DNA of 24,643 nt, from contig JBDNFD010000108.1 in assembly GCA_041689995.1 (NCBI GenBank), positions 1 through 24,643 of the forward strand, given 5' to 3'. Under the pieces are notes generated by a model. The model did no database searches. It saw only the letters and a program-made list of their open reading frames with translations, and was not told the origin of the DNA. The stretch is from DASSWG01 sp041689995. GTDB lineage: Bacteria; Bacteroidota; Bacteroidia; Flavobacteriales; Flavobacteriaceae. The position numbers and the translations under genes are program-made. Shown here piece after piece: positions 14,991-23,507 of the stretch. Position 1 is the first letter of the stretch. Every line of letters starts with the position of its first letter.

Positions 14991-16757
14991 ATGGCCAATA
15001 AAACAGGAAACGCATTCGATTTCAAAATGTTTGGACGTTTGCTCCAATACACCAATGCCTACAAATGGACATTTTATTTTGTCTGCCTTTCGGCAATATT
15101 TCTGTCGGGATTGGCGGTGCTCCGTCCTTATTTGTTGAAAATAACCATCGACCAAAGCATTGTACCAAAAGACAGCGAAAATTTGTTGTTTTTTATCACA
15201 TTGATGTTTGGAATCTTGATATTAGAGGTGGTTTTCCAGTTTTGTTTCATCTTTTTTGCCAATTGGTTGGGACAAGAAGTGATCCGCGATATTCGGGTCA
15301 ATTTGTTCGAGCATATGCTTGGTTTCAGAAAGGAATATTTCGATAAATCGGCCGTGGGACGTTTGGTCACCCGGGCGGTGAGCGATATTGAAACCATCGC
15401 GAGCATTTTCAGCCAAGGATTATTCATGATCATCAGCGATTTGCTGAAAATGCTGGTCGTGCTTGGGTTTATGTTCTACCAAAGTTGGCACTTGACTTTG
15501 TTGGTTTTAGTGGTACTTCCATTCATTTTGTATGCCACACGGGTATTTCAAAAAAAAATGAAAATCGTGTTTGAAGAAGTACGCACACAAGTTTCCAACC
15601 TAAATTCTTTTGTCCAAGAACGAATTACAGGAATGAAAATCTTACAGATTTTTGGGCGTGAAAACACAGAATATGAAAAATTCAAAGCAATCAACGATAA
15701 ACATCGGAAAGGCTGGGTAAAAGCCGTTTGGTACAACTCCATCTTTTTCCCGATTGCCGAAATGTCCTCTTCCATCACCATCGGATTGGTGGTTTGGTTT
15801 GGCGGGTTGCGGGTAGTTGAAAGCGACGTAATTTCCTTGGGGATCATCATCATGTTCATCCAATTGATCGAAATGTTGTTTCGACCTTTACGGCAAATTG
15901 CCGACAAATTCAATACGTTACAAATGGGAATGGTGGCCGCCAAACGCGTGTTCGCGATTATGGACACCAAAGCGATTATTGCCGATAATGGAACAATCGA
16001 GGCAAAAAATTTGGTAGGGGAAATCCAGTTCAAAAATGTGCATTTTGAATATGTTGCGGGAGAAGAAGTGCTAAAAGGAATTTCTTTTGAAGTGAACGCA
16101 GGGGAAACCGTCGCGATCGTCGGTGCGACCGGAGCTGGAAAAAGTACGATTATAAACCTTCTGAACCGCTTTTACGAAATCAACGAAGGGGAAATCTGCC
16201 TTGATAATATCTCCATAAAAGATTTCACCATAAAATCCCTTCGTAGCGAAATCGCAGTGGTTTTGCAAGATGTGTTCCTATTTGCCGATACCATTCTGAA
16301 CAATATCACCCTCGGGAACAAAAATGTTTCCGAAGAAAATGTGGTGCATGCGGCAAAACAAATCGGGGTACATGAATTTATTTCGAGCCTGCCTGGTAGT
16401 TACCATTATAATGTGAAAGAACGTGGCGCAATGCTATCATCCGGACAACGACAGTTGATCGCATTTTTGCGGGCTTATTTAAGCAATCCGAGTATATTGG
16501 TTTTGGATGAAGCAACTTCTTCCGTCGATAGTTACAGCGAGCAATTGATGCAAGAAGCCACCGACAAATTAACCACGGGACGAACCTCTATCATCATTGC
16601 CCACCGTTTGGCCACCATCAAAAAAGCAGACCGGATTTTGGTGATGGAAGCCGGGGAAATCGTGGAAATCGGCACGCACCAACAATTGCTACAACAAGAA
16701 GATGGGATTTACCGAAATTTATACGAGGTGCAGTTTCAGGTTGAAGAAGAAGTGTGA
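14991..16757 (+). CDS. ABC exporter, fused permease and ATPase (MsbA/lipid A exporter-like)
   Basis: This 588-residue half-transporter has a type I exporter membrane domain (about residues 25-310, six hydrophobic segments) joined to one ABC ATPase. The ATPase motifs are Walker A GATGAGKST (378-386), Q-loop VLQDVFLFADT (Gln426), signature LSSGQ (482-486), Walker B LVLDEATSSVD (Glu507) and the switch His538 in IAHRL. The second residue of the classic LSGGQ is kept as Ser-Ser-Gly. It should act as a homodimer in the inner membrane. MsbA-like flippases of lipid or lipid A are the closest functional type, but drug or peptide export cannot be excluded. Its start codon abuts the truA stop, so translation is likely coupled. 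Confidence 0.92.
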   Translation: MANKTGNAFDFKMFGRLLQYTNAYKWTFYFVCLSAIFLSGLAVLRPYLLKITIDQSIVPKDSENLLFFITLMFGILILEVVFQFCFIFFANWLGQEVIRDIRVNLFEHMLGFRKEYFDKSAVGRLVTRAVSDIETIASIFSQGLFMIISDLLKMLVVLGFMFYQSWHLTLLVLVVLPFILYATRVFQKKMKIVFEEVRTQVSNLNSFVQERITGMKILQIFGRENTEYEKFKAINDKHRKGWVKAVWYNSIFFPIAEMSSSITIGLVVWFGGLRVVESDVISLGIIIMFIQLIEMLFRPLRQIADKFNTLQMGMVAAKRVFAIMDTKAIIADNGTIEAKNLVGEIQFKNVHFEYVAGEEVLKGISFEVNAGETVAIVGATGAGKSTIINLLNRFYEINEGEICLDNISIKDFTIKSLRSEIAVVLQDVFLFADTILNNITLGNKNVSEENVVHAAKQIGVHEFISSLPGSYHYNVKERGAMLSSGQRQLIAFLRAYLSNPSILVLDEATSSVDSYSEQLMQEATDKLTTGRTSIIIAHRLATIKKADRILVMEAGEIVEIGTHQQLLQQEDGIYRNLYEVQFQVEEEV

Positions 16758-16850
16758 GGTTGGGAGTTTGTAAGTGGGCGACGGGGTGGATTAGTGAAAG
16801 GGTGAATTAGTGAATGAGTGAATAAGTAGATTGTGAGGTTGTAAAAAAGG
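16758..16850. repeat. Low-complexity G/T/A-rich stretch
   Basis: Behind the ABC exporter the sequence becomes an imperfect repeat of GTGAATTAG, GTGAATGAG and GTGAATAAG units (16797-16830), surrounded by GGTTG-like words. No ORF of note is present. Similar short degenerate repeats occur in flavobacterial intergenic DNA. No function is evident. Confidence 0.5.
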
Positions 16851-16866
16851 TACGAGCGGAACGCTC
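16843..16866 (-). terminator. Hairpin with T-run downstream of the RCC1 gene
   Basis: On the minus strand GAGCG and CGCTC (16862-16866 and 16854-16858) form a five-base stem around TTC. TTTTTT follows after GTACC. This fits a weak intrinsic terminator for the RCC1 gene, which ends at 16937. It is part of a larger inverted-repeat structure extending to 16896. Confidence 0.4.
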
Positions 16867-16896
16867 ACGCTAACGGGGGGAGGACCTTAGTTAGCG
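16854..16896. repeat. Compound inverted repeat (REP-like)
   Basis: Two adjacent hairpins can form. GAGCG/CGCTC pairs at 16854-16866, and CGCTAAC (16868-16874) pairs perfectly with GTTAGCG (16890-16896) around a G-rich loop. The block is distinctly more GC-rich than its AT-rich surroundings. It sits between the 3' ends of convergent genes, a common place for REP elements. Identity as a dispersed repeat would need genome-wide comparison. Confidence 0.45.
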
Positions 16897-16936
16897 CATA
16901 ATCTTATTGGGTAAGTTTAATCAGAGTTATCAAAAA

Positions 16937-18289
16937 CTAAAAATTAATCTTTATGAATTTGAAGATAAAATTTTTCAATTCATTGTGTTGTAAGGTTACA
17001 AAATACATACCTTCTGGCAGGCGATTTATATGAATTTTATTTTTGTTTTCCAAATTTCCGGATATAATTAACTTTCCAGATATATCATGAATTTTGAAGG
17101 ACCGAAAAGGAATATTTCCCTTGACAAATAAAACCTTCGAGGCAGGATTGGGATATATGAAAACATTAGGCAATAAATGTTCTTTGATCCCCAGGTTACA
17201 TCCCAAAATCTGTGTAGCAGTTAATATATAATCCATTTCATTGTCAATACCTAATTGTCCATTGTAGTTGGAACCCCATCCCCAAAGTGAATTGTCATTC
17301 TTTAAAGCCATTGCGTAAAAATTTCCAGCTGCAATCTCTTTCCAGTCAGTATCATTGCCAAATTGGGTTGGGGTCGGTCCAGACGGTACAGGTGGATATG
17401 AACCCCAATGCCATAACGAACCGTCCGACTTTAAACCAGCACAAAAGAATGCGCCAACAGCAATATCCATCCAAGTATCCGTGCCTATTTGAATCGGTGT
17501 GTTCTGGTTCGGATATGTGGTCCCATTGCCCATCTGTCCTTGTTCGTTGTTGCCCCAAGCCCATAAAGTACCATCTTGTTTTAGAGCTATTGTTGTGGCC
17601 CCATTGTTTGCTTCAATTGATTGCCAGTTGGAATCACCTCCTATTTGCGTTATCTGATAAACAGAATAATTAGTACCTACACCTATTTGGCCCTCATAAT
17701 TGCTTCCCCAACCCCATAAAGTTCCATTCTGTTTTATGCCGAACGATCTAAAATATCCGGCACAAATTTTTTCCCAATCAGAATCAGTTACAAGTTGAAC
17801 AGGAACGGTAGAATAAAGATCCGCAGACGACCCAGCTAACTGACTGGTATGATTGCTTCCCCAACCCCATAAAGTTCCGTTGCTTTTCAGGGCTAGTGTA
17901 TGATGATTGCCCGCAGATATTGCGATCCAATCGTTGTCGTTTCCTACTTGCACTGGTATATTGCTTGAAACAGTTGTTCCGTTGCCCAATTCACCTACCG
18001 AATTATCGCCCCATGCCCAAACGGTTCCATCATTTTTTAAACCAACTGAAAATATACGCCCAACTGAAAAGGATTTCCAAATATCGGAATTGGCAAAATT
18101 AATCGGGGTTGCGACAATGTCGGTATTGCCATTTCCTAATTGTCCATATTGATTTGTACCCCAAGAATAAACACCGTTGCTAGCAAATATGAAGGTGTTG
18201 TTGTATGCAGTAGCCATAGCATCAACACAATTTTGGGCAAATGTGTTAAAAGATATTCACATAAAAAGACAAAATAAAATCTTTTTCAT
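16937..18289 (-). pseudogene. RCC1-repeat T9SS cargo protein with a stop codon in its signal peptide
   Basis: An intact frame of 426 residues (18217 to 16937) begins abruptly inside the mature protein. Seven RCC1-like blades are visible, with cores such as SWGTNQYGQLGNG, WAWGDNSVGELGNG, WGWGSNYEGQIG and WGWGSNYNGQLG. A T9SS type A sorting domain follows (IYPNPASKVL and LPEGMYFVTLQ). Reading upstream in the same frame gives ATG at 18287-18289 and MKKILFCLFM, then TGA (18257-18259), then ISFNTFAQNCVDA. Apart from that one stop, the segment is a perfect flavobacterial signal peptide with an Ala-Gln cut site. A single base change (TTA to TGA) would explain it. Without a signal peptide the protein cannot reach the T9SS. 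It may be a real nonsense mutation or a base-call error. Confidence 0.85.
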
Positions 18290-18699
18290 GAGTTCAATAG
18301 TTTTGTGAGTTATACTTATTGTTTACAAATTTCGGTCCCATTCAGTCGACACAAACGTTTAGCAGTTGTGTGTATGTTTTATACTTCAAAACCATGGTTT
18401 TTATTAAGGACTATTTTGTTAAAAGCGCCAAGTGTTAAGTTCAAATCCTTAGTTTATATATAATACTATAACTTTTAACTTTTTTAAAACACTCCAAATA
18501 TACCACTTTCAATATAAAATTTTCAAAATTTTGCTTTTCTTCGTCAAAAGAGGCACGGAAGCAGATTTTTTGTGTATTTTTTTGGTAGAAAGAACCATTA
18601 AAATTTCCTTTGTTTTGACCAATCGCCGTCCCCTTGTGCTTTTTGATTCCACTACGAAACTACCAAACCAACCAACCACAAAACTAACCAACTACAAAA
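18290..18699. other. AT-rich intergenic region without a recognised gene
   Basis: Four hundred and ten bases lie between the RCC1 gene start and the 3' end of the outer-membrane protein gene. They contain the 14-base palindrome at 18388-18401 and a run of ACCAACCAAC/ACAAAACTA-type low-complexity sequence at about 18655-18705. A minus-strand ORF of up to 60 codons (18509-18691) is also present and is judged spurious. The RCC1 promoter should lie within the first 100 bases, but I see no good TAnnTTTG match there. Confidence 0.6.
18388..18401. promoter_or_regulatory. Palindrome AAAACCATGGTTTT upstream of the RCC1 gene
   Basis: A perfect 14-base palindrome lies 99 bases upstream of the RCC1 start. 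Its 12-base core also occurs at 8207-8218 upstream of the ribonucleotide reductase gene. A regulator-binding site is possible but unproven. Confidence 0.3.
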
Positions 18700-18705
18700 C
18701 TATTT
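18655..18705. repeat. Low-complexity ACCAACC/CAAAACTA repeat
   Basis: Short words CTACCAAACC, AACCAACC, ACAAAACTA and ACCAACTACAAAACTA recur in tandem directly behind the stop codon of the outer-membrane protein gene. The stretch contains almost no G. It resembles the degenerate repeat behind the ABC exporter in position (3' flank), though not in sequence. Confidence 0.5.
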
Positions 18706-21444
18706 ATTCGGATCTTTTCCCCCAAACTTGGTCAGCTTATAAGTGAAGCTTAACATGAAATAGCGTTCCAGAACCAAACTTCGAGTGTCTTGGATAAAAT
18801 CCTCGCCCGTGGTTCGTCGCGCACTGACATTTTGATCCAACAAATCGTAGGCTTTTATTTCAATTGTGGCATCGTCGTTCAAAAATTTATAGCCCAAACT
18901 GGCGTTCCACAAAATGGATGAGGGATCAAAAGAACCGCTCACATTTCCGTCGTATCCATAATCGATTTCACTTTCAAAAACAATGTTTTTTGGCCAATAG
19001 GTCGTCAGGTCCAGATTTACACTGTGATTTGCATAACTTTCTTCCCTATTTTGAAAAATATCGTATTGGGTGAAATGATAGCCCAAACGATAAGAAGTTG
19101 AAATGGAAAAAACATCCTCAATTTCGTAGCCCAATTTTATCCATGGAGATGTATTAAAGCCTTGGGATTCATAGTGTTTCCCATTTGAATACCCAACAGA
19201 ATTATTCATTGAACCCCACAAAGCAACACTATATTTAAAAATCCGTTTGTCTTTTTTAAAGCGTTTATTATAGGAACCGCCCAAACTTGCCTGATAATTT
19301 CCGTCCACATTGGCATAGGTTGTTGTCCGTAATAAATTTTCATCCGTAGTGCTAACAGAAATCACCTTGTCATTGGTGAAACTCAGCATCCCGTTTAAAA
19401 AATAACCAGAACGTGTGGCAAAATCATAATTCTGCAATCCAAAGCGGATATTTTGACTGAATTCCGGTTTCAAGTTTGGGTTTCCCGTTATTATGTTCAA
19501 AGGGTTGGTCCGATCTGTAACGGGTTGTAATTGTTGAAGGGACGGAACATTTGAGGTAGTTCGGTAATTAAAATAAACCGAAGTCGATTTCTTTATTTGG
19601 TAGCTCGCATACGAACTCAGGTACAGGTTATTGTAAGTATTTTCGAAATTCACATTATCAATCAAATTCTGGCTTTTTAAGGTGGTATTCAACAGTCCGG
19701 CATCAAAACTTGCGCGCCATTTTTCACTTTCATAACTCAATCCGATATTGGGAATATGTTTCGTTCCATTGAATTTAAACTCATTGCTCAAAGTTCCGTC
19801 AAAATTGGAATAATCTTGTTCCACATCATTAAAATTGAAAACATTCCGCTTATTACTTCCGTTTTCAATTTCAAGGTCATAGGAGATATCCAAAAAGAAA
19901 TCTTTCGCCAAAACCGAGCGATCCGAAATTCCTGTCCGGTATTGGTTTTCCTTCCGATTTTCATCTATAAACTGATTCTGGGATTCAGTGTCAGAAATCC
20001 CTTCGCTGAAAATTTCCGTTTCCGAAGAAAAAAATCGCTTTCCATTATAAGAATCATGTGTATTGTCGAAATAGAATTCCAAGTAAGCTCCATTTCCTCC
20101 GAATTTCCGAATAACATTCAAATTATTACTAAATTCACCACTATAATTCTCTGAATTCATAGTAGTTGCAGATGTATTGATCAGATTTCCTACTTCGTCT
20201 ATAGATTCAGAAGAAGAACCACTTAGGGAATTTCCAGTATTGATTTTTAAATGTGGTTTAAGGGAAAGACGTGTGAGCGTATCGGGCTCTATTTCAAATT
20301 CCGCGTCGGCCTTGTGTGCATCGTTCACATACTTGGAAGAAGAAACGCTGTTCATAAAATAAGCCCCATCGGGCAAAATATTCTCGCGGTGGATTTCCGT
20401 GCGCTTTTCCGTGTCTTTCCGTCCATAAAAATAACTTCCGCCCAATTCCGTGGTTTTGTTCCATTTATTGGTCACATTTAAACCGCCCGAAGTCGATTTG
20501 GTCAGTCCCTCTCCTCTAGCAAAAATTCCGCTATCTGTAAAATAATAGGTGTTTCCGGTTTGTGTGAAATTGAAAGCATTGCGGCCCATTAATTCCCAAA
20601 GTTCACTGGAAGAGAATCCAGATTCGTTGATGTTGTTAGTTCCGCCCAAAATACTGAGGCGAAAATCACCATTGAAATAATTGGCAATTCCGCTCAAATT
20701 ATAACGATCATCGGTTCCCCCCGCAGCGGTAAAGCGCGAAAAATAGCCTTTGTCCATATCCTCTTTCAGCTCGATATTAATGGTTTTATTGTCCGGATCG
20801 CCAGCTTTCCCCGTGAATTCCTCCGATTTGGTTTTCGTACTTACTACTTGTATTTTATCAATAATTTCCTTTGGTAAATTCTTCGTGGCGATTTTTGGAT
20901 CGCCTCCGAAAAATTCTTCCCCGTTCACCAAGATTTTATTCACCGGTTTTCCGTTTACGGTAATTTTTCCTTCACTATCGACCTCAACCCCAGGCAATTT
21001 TTTTAACAATTCCTCTAAATTCGCATCCGCCCGAGTATTGAAAGAACCAACGTTGAACTGCAAGGTATCGGATTTCAACATTACTGGCGCACTGGCGGTA
21101 ATAGTAATTTCACCCAAGGAATTTGCGGCTGATTCTATAATAATTTCACCCAAATTCATTACTTGTTTTTCCAGCGCCAATTCCTTTTTGTAGGTGCGAA
21201 AGCCGGTATAAGAAACAAATAGATTTACTTTTTTTGTTTTGGTGGAACCTTTTAAACGGAAAAAACCTTCCCGGTCGGTGATGGTATAAGTGACCAAGGT
21301 AGAATCTGAAACAGTTTGTATATAAACGGTGGCGGCTTCCAGGAAAACATGGCTGCTGTCTTTTACCGTTCCGGTGATTTCAAAATCTTGTGCAGTGAGA
21401 AGTGTGGTTAAAAAACAACAAATTGTGAAGAAAATAAATTTCAT
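18700..21444 (-). CDS. Outer-membrane beta-barrel protein, TonB-receptor-like (OMP_b-brl_3 type)
   Basis: This 914-residue protein has a signal peptide (about 1-18, ending Leu-Thr-Ala-Gln). A carboxypeptidase-regulatory-like beta-sandwich (about 22-105: ITGTVKDSSHVFLEAATVYI, DREGFFRLKG) comes next. A plug-like region at about 110-225 carries the family hallmark LLKKLPGVEVDSEGKITVNG and VNGEEFFGGDPK. The remainder is a long barrel made of alternating aromatic strands, including the NPNLKPEFSQNIRFGLQNY segment common to this group, and ends in short strand repeats. Such proteins belong to the TonB-dependent receptor superfamily, but members of this branch have no defined substrate. There is no SusD-like partner, so a glycan uptake system is not indicated. 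It is apparently monocistronic. Confidence 0.9.
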   Translation of the reverse strand: MKFIFFTICCFLTTLLTAQDFEITGTVKDSSHVFLEAATVYIQTVSDSTLVTYTITDREGFFRLKGSTKTKKVNLFVSYTGFRTYKKELALEKQVMNLGEIIIESAANSLGEITITASAPVMLKSDTLQFNVGSFNTRADANLEELLKKLPGVEVDSEGKITVNGKPVNKILVNGEEFFGGDPKIATKNLPKEIIDKIQVVSTKTKSEEFTGKAGDPDNKTINIELKEDMDKGYFSRFTAAGGTDDRYNLSGIANYFNGDFRLSILGGTNNINESGFSSSELWELMGRNAFNFTQTGNTYYFTDSGIFARGEGLTKSTSGGLNVTNKWNKTTELGGSYFYGRKDTEKRTEIHRENILPDGAYFMNSVSSSKYVNDAHKADAEFEIEPDTLTRLSLKPHLKINTGNSLSGSSSESIDEVGNLINTSATTMNSENYSGEFSNNLNVIRKFGGNGAYLEFYFDNTHDSYNGKRFFSSETEIFSEGISDTESQNQFIDENRKENQYRTGISDRSVLAKDFFLDISYDLEIENGSNKRNVFNFNDVEQDYSNFDGTLSNEFKFNGTKHIPNIGLSYESEKWRASFDAGLLNTTLKSQNLIDNVNFENTYNNLYLSSYASYQIKKSTSVYFNYRTTSNVPSLQQLQPVTDRTNPLNIITGNPNLKPEFSQNIRFGLQNYDFATRSGYFLNGMLSFTNDKVISVSTTDENLLRTTTYANVDGNYQASLGGSYNKRFKKDKRIFKYSVALWGSMNNSVGYSNGKHYESQGFNTSPWIKLGYEIEDVFSISTSYRLGYHFTQYDIFQNREESYANHSVNLDLTTYWPKNIVFESEIDYGYDGNVSGSFDPSSILWNASLGYKFLNDDATIEIKAYDLLDQNVSARRTTGEDFIQDTRSLVLERYFMLSFTYKLTKFGGKDPNK

Positions 21445-21580
21445 TTTAATTTTTTGGAGATAAGAAGCAGCTAAAATAAAGAAAAATTATTTCAAGTTAC
21501 TGAATGATTTAAATAACGTATCTGTGAAAAACCATTTTGTTTAAGCAATAGAAAACAAAGAAATATATTAAATTAATCAT

Positions 21581-23077
21581 TTATCTCGGCGATTTTAAAG
21601 AAGCAAATACATTGGGCATTTTCAATAATTCATTTTCAGTTAATAAATAAATATTATCTTTTGTGAACCGGATCTTTTTTACCATTTTGGGATTGAAGGG
21701 CAATTCTATTTTATTTATTAATTCCCAATTTTCACTGTAATTCTTTAGGAAATAGGAGTCTTTTATTTTTACCAATACAACAAAATTATCATTTTTATGC
21801 CATAACTGTATATTCTCATAATTAACCGTTGGTGGAAAATGATAATCATTTAAACCCGCATCCCAATCCAATTTATATTTTTTATTCTCGTTTATATTTA
21901 CCGCGAAGGGAAAATGAGTTAGCAAAATTTGGTCATCCAAACTTAAGAAAGAAATATTCATAAACATTTTTTTGGAATTAAGGGTTGGATCTTCTTGAAA
22001 TGAAAAGTTTTTGGGTCCTTTTGAAAAATTACTGAATATAATTTCTTTTTTATCCTTATCCAGAGACATTTTGTTCAAGAAAGGAAACCTGGTATTATTT
22101 TCAACATCCTCCTCTGTATAAATCATTTGATTGATGCTGTACAGTTTATTTTCCATAGCTGTAAAGCCCCTTGTTGGATAATAAGAATATTCCGTTGGTT
22201 TTACCAATAAATAGGTGTTTCTTGCTATATTGGCGGCAGTAAGTTTTGTTTTTCTTGCAGGAAGAACGGAAAGTAACGGCATGTTCCAAACCCCCAAATT
22301 ATTGTTTTGTTTCAGAATATAAGGCATATAATATTTTAAATATATTAAACTATCTTTCAAATACACAACGAAACTTTCCGGAAAGTATTTGCCTAAATTT
22401 TTTAGCTGATTTCTGTTTTTTACATGCGAAGCATACTCTGTATTGGTCAAAAAATGTTGAAGGACAGATTGAAAAATGTCGGATTTTAAATCAACTATTT
22501 TATCTTCCCCGTTTTCTCCCAAAAAATAAATTTTTCGAAATAATGGATCAAGTATTAATATTTTCCCATCAGAATATGAAACATCTACAGCCAAATTATT
22601 AGAATACCCCTCCTCTTTCAAATCTAGAAGTTGGACAGTTCTGGATATAGCAGTAAGGATTTGTTTTATTTGGTATTGTCCTACTTCATCGGAGGGAATA
22701 CTCAATAAAATTTCTCCATTATAAATAACAACCAATCCAGAAAGACCGTTCAATTTATCTTTTGTCATTTGGAAAAGGGAATCAGAAAAGACTACTTGTT
22801 CTGGAACAAGTTTTCCTCGGAGATACATCTGATTGAACATTTCAAAACGTTTTCCTTGATAATTTTTTGGAAATAAAAACTTAAAATCCTTTGGCTTGGA
22901 ATACGACAATAAATCATCAAAAAATCCTGCATAACAGTTGATGCAATCGTTTTCCGAAACCCGTACATACATGTCTTGGGCCTTAATCGTTGCAGGAAAA
23001 AATAATAATAAATAAAAAAAGAAAACATACGCTGTTAAAAACCTATGTTTTCCTTTTTGTGGATAAAAGCTACTCAT
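21581..23077 (-). CDS. Secreted CxxC protein, thioredoxin-like plus beta-propeller-like, unknown function
   Basis: This 498-residue protein has a signal peptide (hydrophobic core about 14-29, cut near Lys-Ala-Gln at 34). Just inside the mature protein is MYVRVSENDCINCYAGFFDD, with Cys45 and Cys48 as a CxxC pair at the position of a thioredoxin active site. Residues 36-145 alternate strand and helix (FKFLFP, QVVFSDSLF, LVVIYNGEILLSI) as in a thioredoxin-like fold. The cis-proline is not obvious. From about 165 on, strands such as KILILDPLFRKIYFL and NIQLWHKNDNFVVLVK suggest a beta-propeller of the kind common in Bacteroidetes lipid-exposed proteins. No family is recognised with certainty. The ATG at 23077 overlaps the stop of the 104-residue gene by eight bases, which indicates translational coupling. 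The sequence is AT-rich. Confidence 0.75.
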   Translation of the reverse strand: MSSFYPQKGKHRFLTAYVFFFYLLLFFPATIKAQDMYVRVSENDCINCYAGFFDDLLSYSKPKDFKFLFPKNYQGKRFEMFNQMYLRGKLVPEQVVFSDSLFQMTKDKLNGLSGLVVIYNGEILLSIPSDEVGQYQIKQILTAISRTVQLLDLKEEGYSNNLAVDVSYSDGKILILDPLFRKIYFLGENGEDKIVDLKSDIFQSVLQHFLTNTEYASHVKNRNQLKNLGKYFPESFVVYLKDSLIYLKYYMPYILKQNNNLGVWNMPLLSVLPARKTKLTAANIARNTYLLVKPTEYSYYPTRGFTAMENKLYSINQMIYTEEDVENNTRFPFLNKMSLDKDKKEIIFSNFSKGPKNFSFQEDPTLNSKKMFMNISFLSLDDQILLTHFPFAVNINENKKYKLDWDAGLNDYHFPPTVNYENIQLWHKNDNFVVLVKIKDSYFLKNYSENWELINKIELPFNPKMVKKIRFTKDNIYLLTENELLKMPNVFASLKSPR

Positions 23078-23384
23078 TGATCATTTTTACATTTGAGAAT
23101 AAATAATTAGTTCCGCTCTTTCCAGATGTCCTAACAATCTCATCGTCCGCCGTGAATTCAGTATTGTTATTATCATTTACACTCACTAAAACTTTCCCCG
23201 ATTCAGCTCGTCCAATGGTGGCGCATCTTCCTGAATTTTCTCCACAAAATATTACTCCATTATCATAAGTGGCCGGCTGACCAAACAAAGTAATAGGTGG
23301 CTCTACAGGAAGTGTTTTTCCCTGAGTTTGCCCAAAAGCAAAGGTTCCCATTAGCATACATGCTAAAATAAATAAATTTTTCAT
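23070..23384 (-). CDS. Small secreted protein with two cysteines, coupled to the CxxC protein
   Basis: This 104-residue protein has a clear signal peptide (about 1-19, ending Ala-Phe-Gly-Gln). The mature part is about 85 residues, with only two cysteines, Cys47 and Cys54, in the segment VIFCGENSGRCATIG. They are spaced as if to form one small disulfide loop. The rest is strand-rich and polar (SGKVLVSVNDNNN). The gene ends within ATGAGTAG, shared with the start of the 498-residue gene, so the two are one translational unit. The partner has a CxxC pair, so it could act on this disulfide or bind the protein. I do not recognise the family. Confidence 0.75.
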   Translation of the reverse strand: MKNLFILACMLMGTFAFGQTQGKTLPVEPPITLFGQPATYDNGVIFCGENSGRCATIGRAESGKVLVSVNDNNNTEFTADDEIVRTSGKSGTNYLFSNVKMINE

Positions 23385-23402
23385 GATTAAAAAAATTTTG
23401 AT

Positions 23403-23507
23403 TTATAAATAGAAAACCATGAGTTTATAGTCGTTGTTTTCCGATAGTCTTTCTACTCCGACTATTTTGATGCTTGCTGAATTTTCTCGTATTTCTTTTA
23501 AGGTCAT
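23403..23507 (-). CDS. Possible 34-residue ORF at the head of the secreted pair
   Basis: An ATG at 23505-23507 opens a 34-codon frame, MTLKEIRENSASIKIVGVE and so on, ending LMVFYL and TAA at 23403-23405. It ends 18 bases before the ATG of the 104-residue gene. The codon pattern and mixed charge look protein-like rather than random, but the length is too short for certainty. It could be a leader peptide, a fragment of a decayed gene, or chance. It also contains CATGGTTTTC, which resembles half of the palindrome seen at 8207 and 18388. Confidence 0.3.
   Translation of the reverse strand: MTLKEIRENSASIKIVGVERLSENNDYKLMVFYL

Noticed and set aside
18509..18691. 60-codon minus-strand ORF behind the outer-membrane protein gene
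   Set aside because: It begins in the low-complexity repeat and is mostly lysine/serine-rich without a domain or start signal. Probably chance.
18700..21444. SusC-type glycan transporter
   Set aside because: No SusD-like lipoprotein gene or carbohydrate enzymes lie nearby, and the plug and barrel pattern fits the OMP_b-brl_3 branch better.
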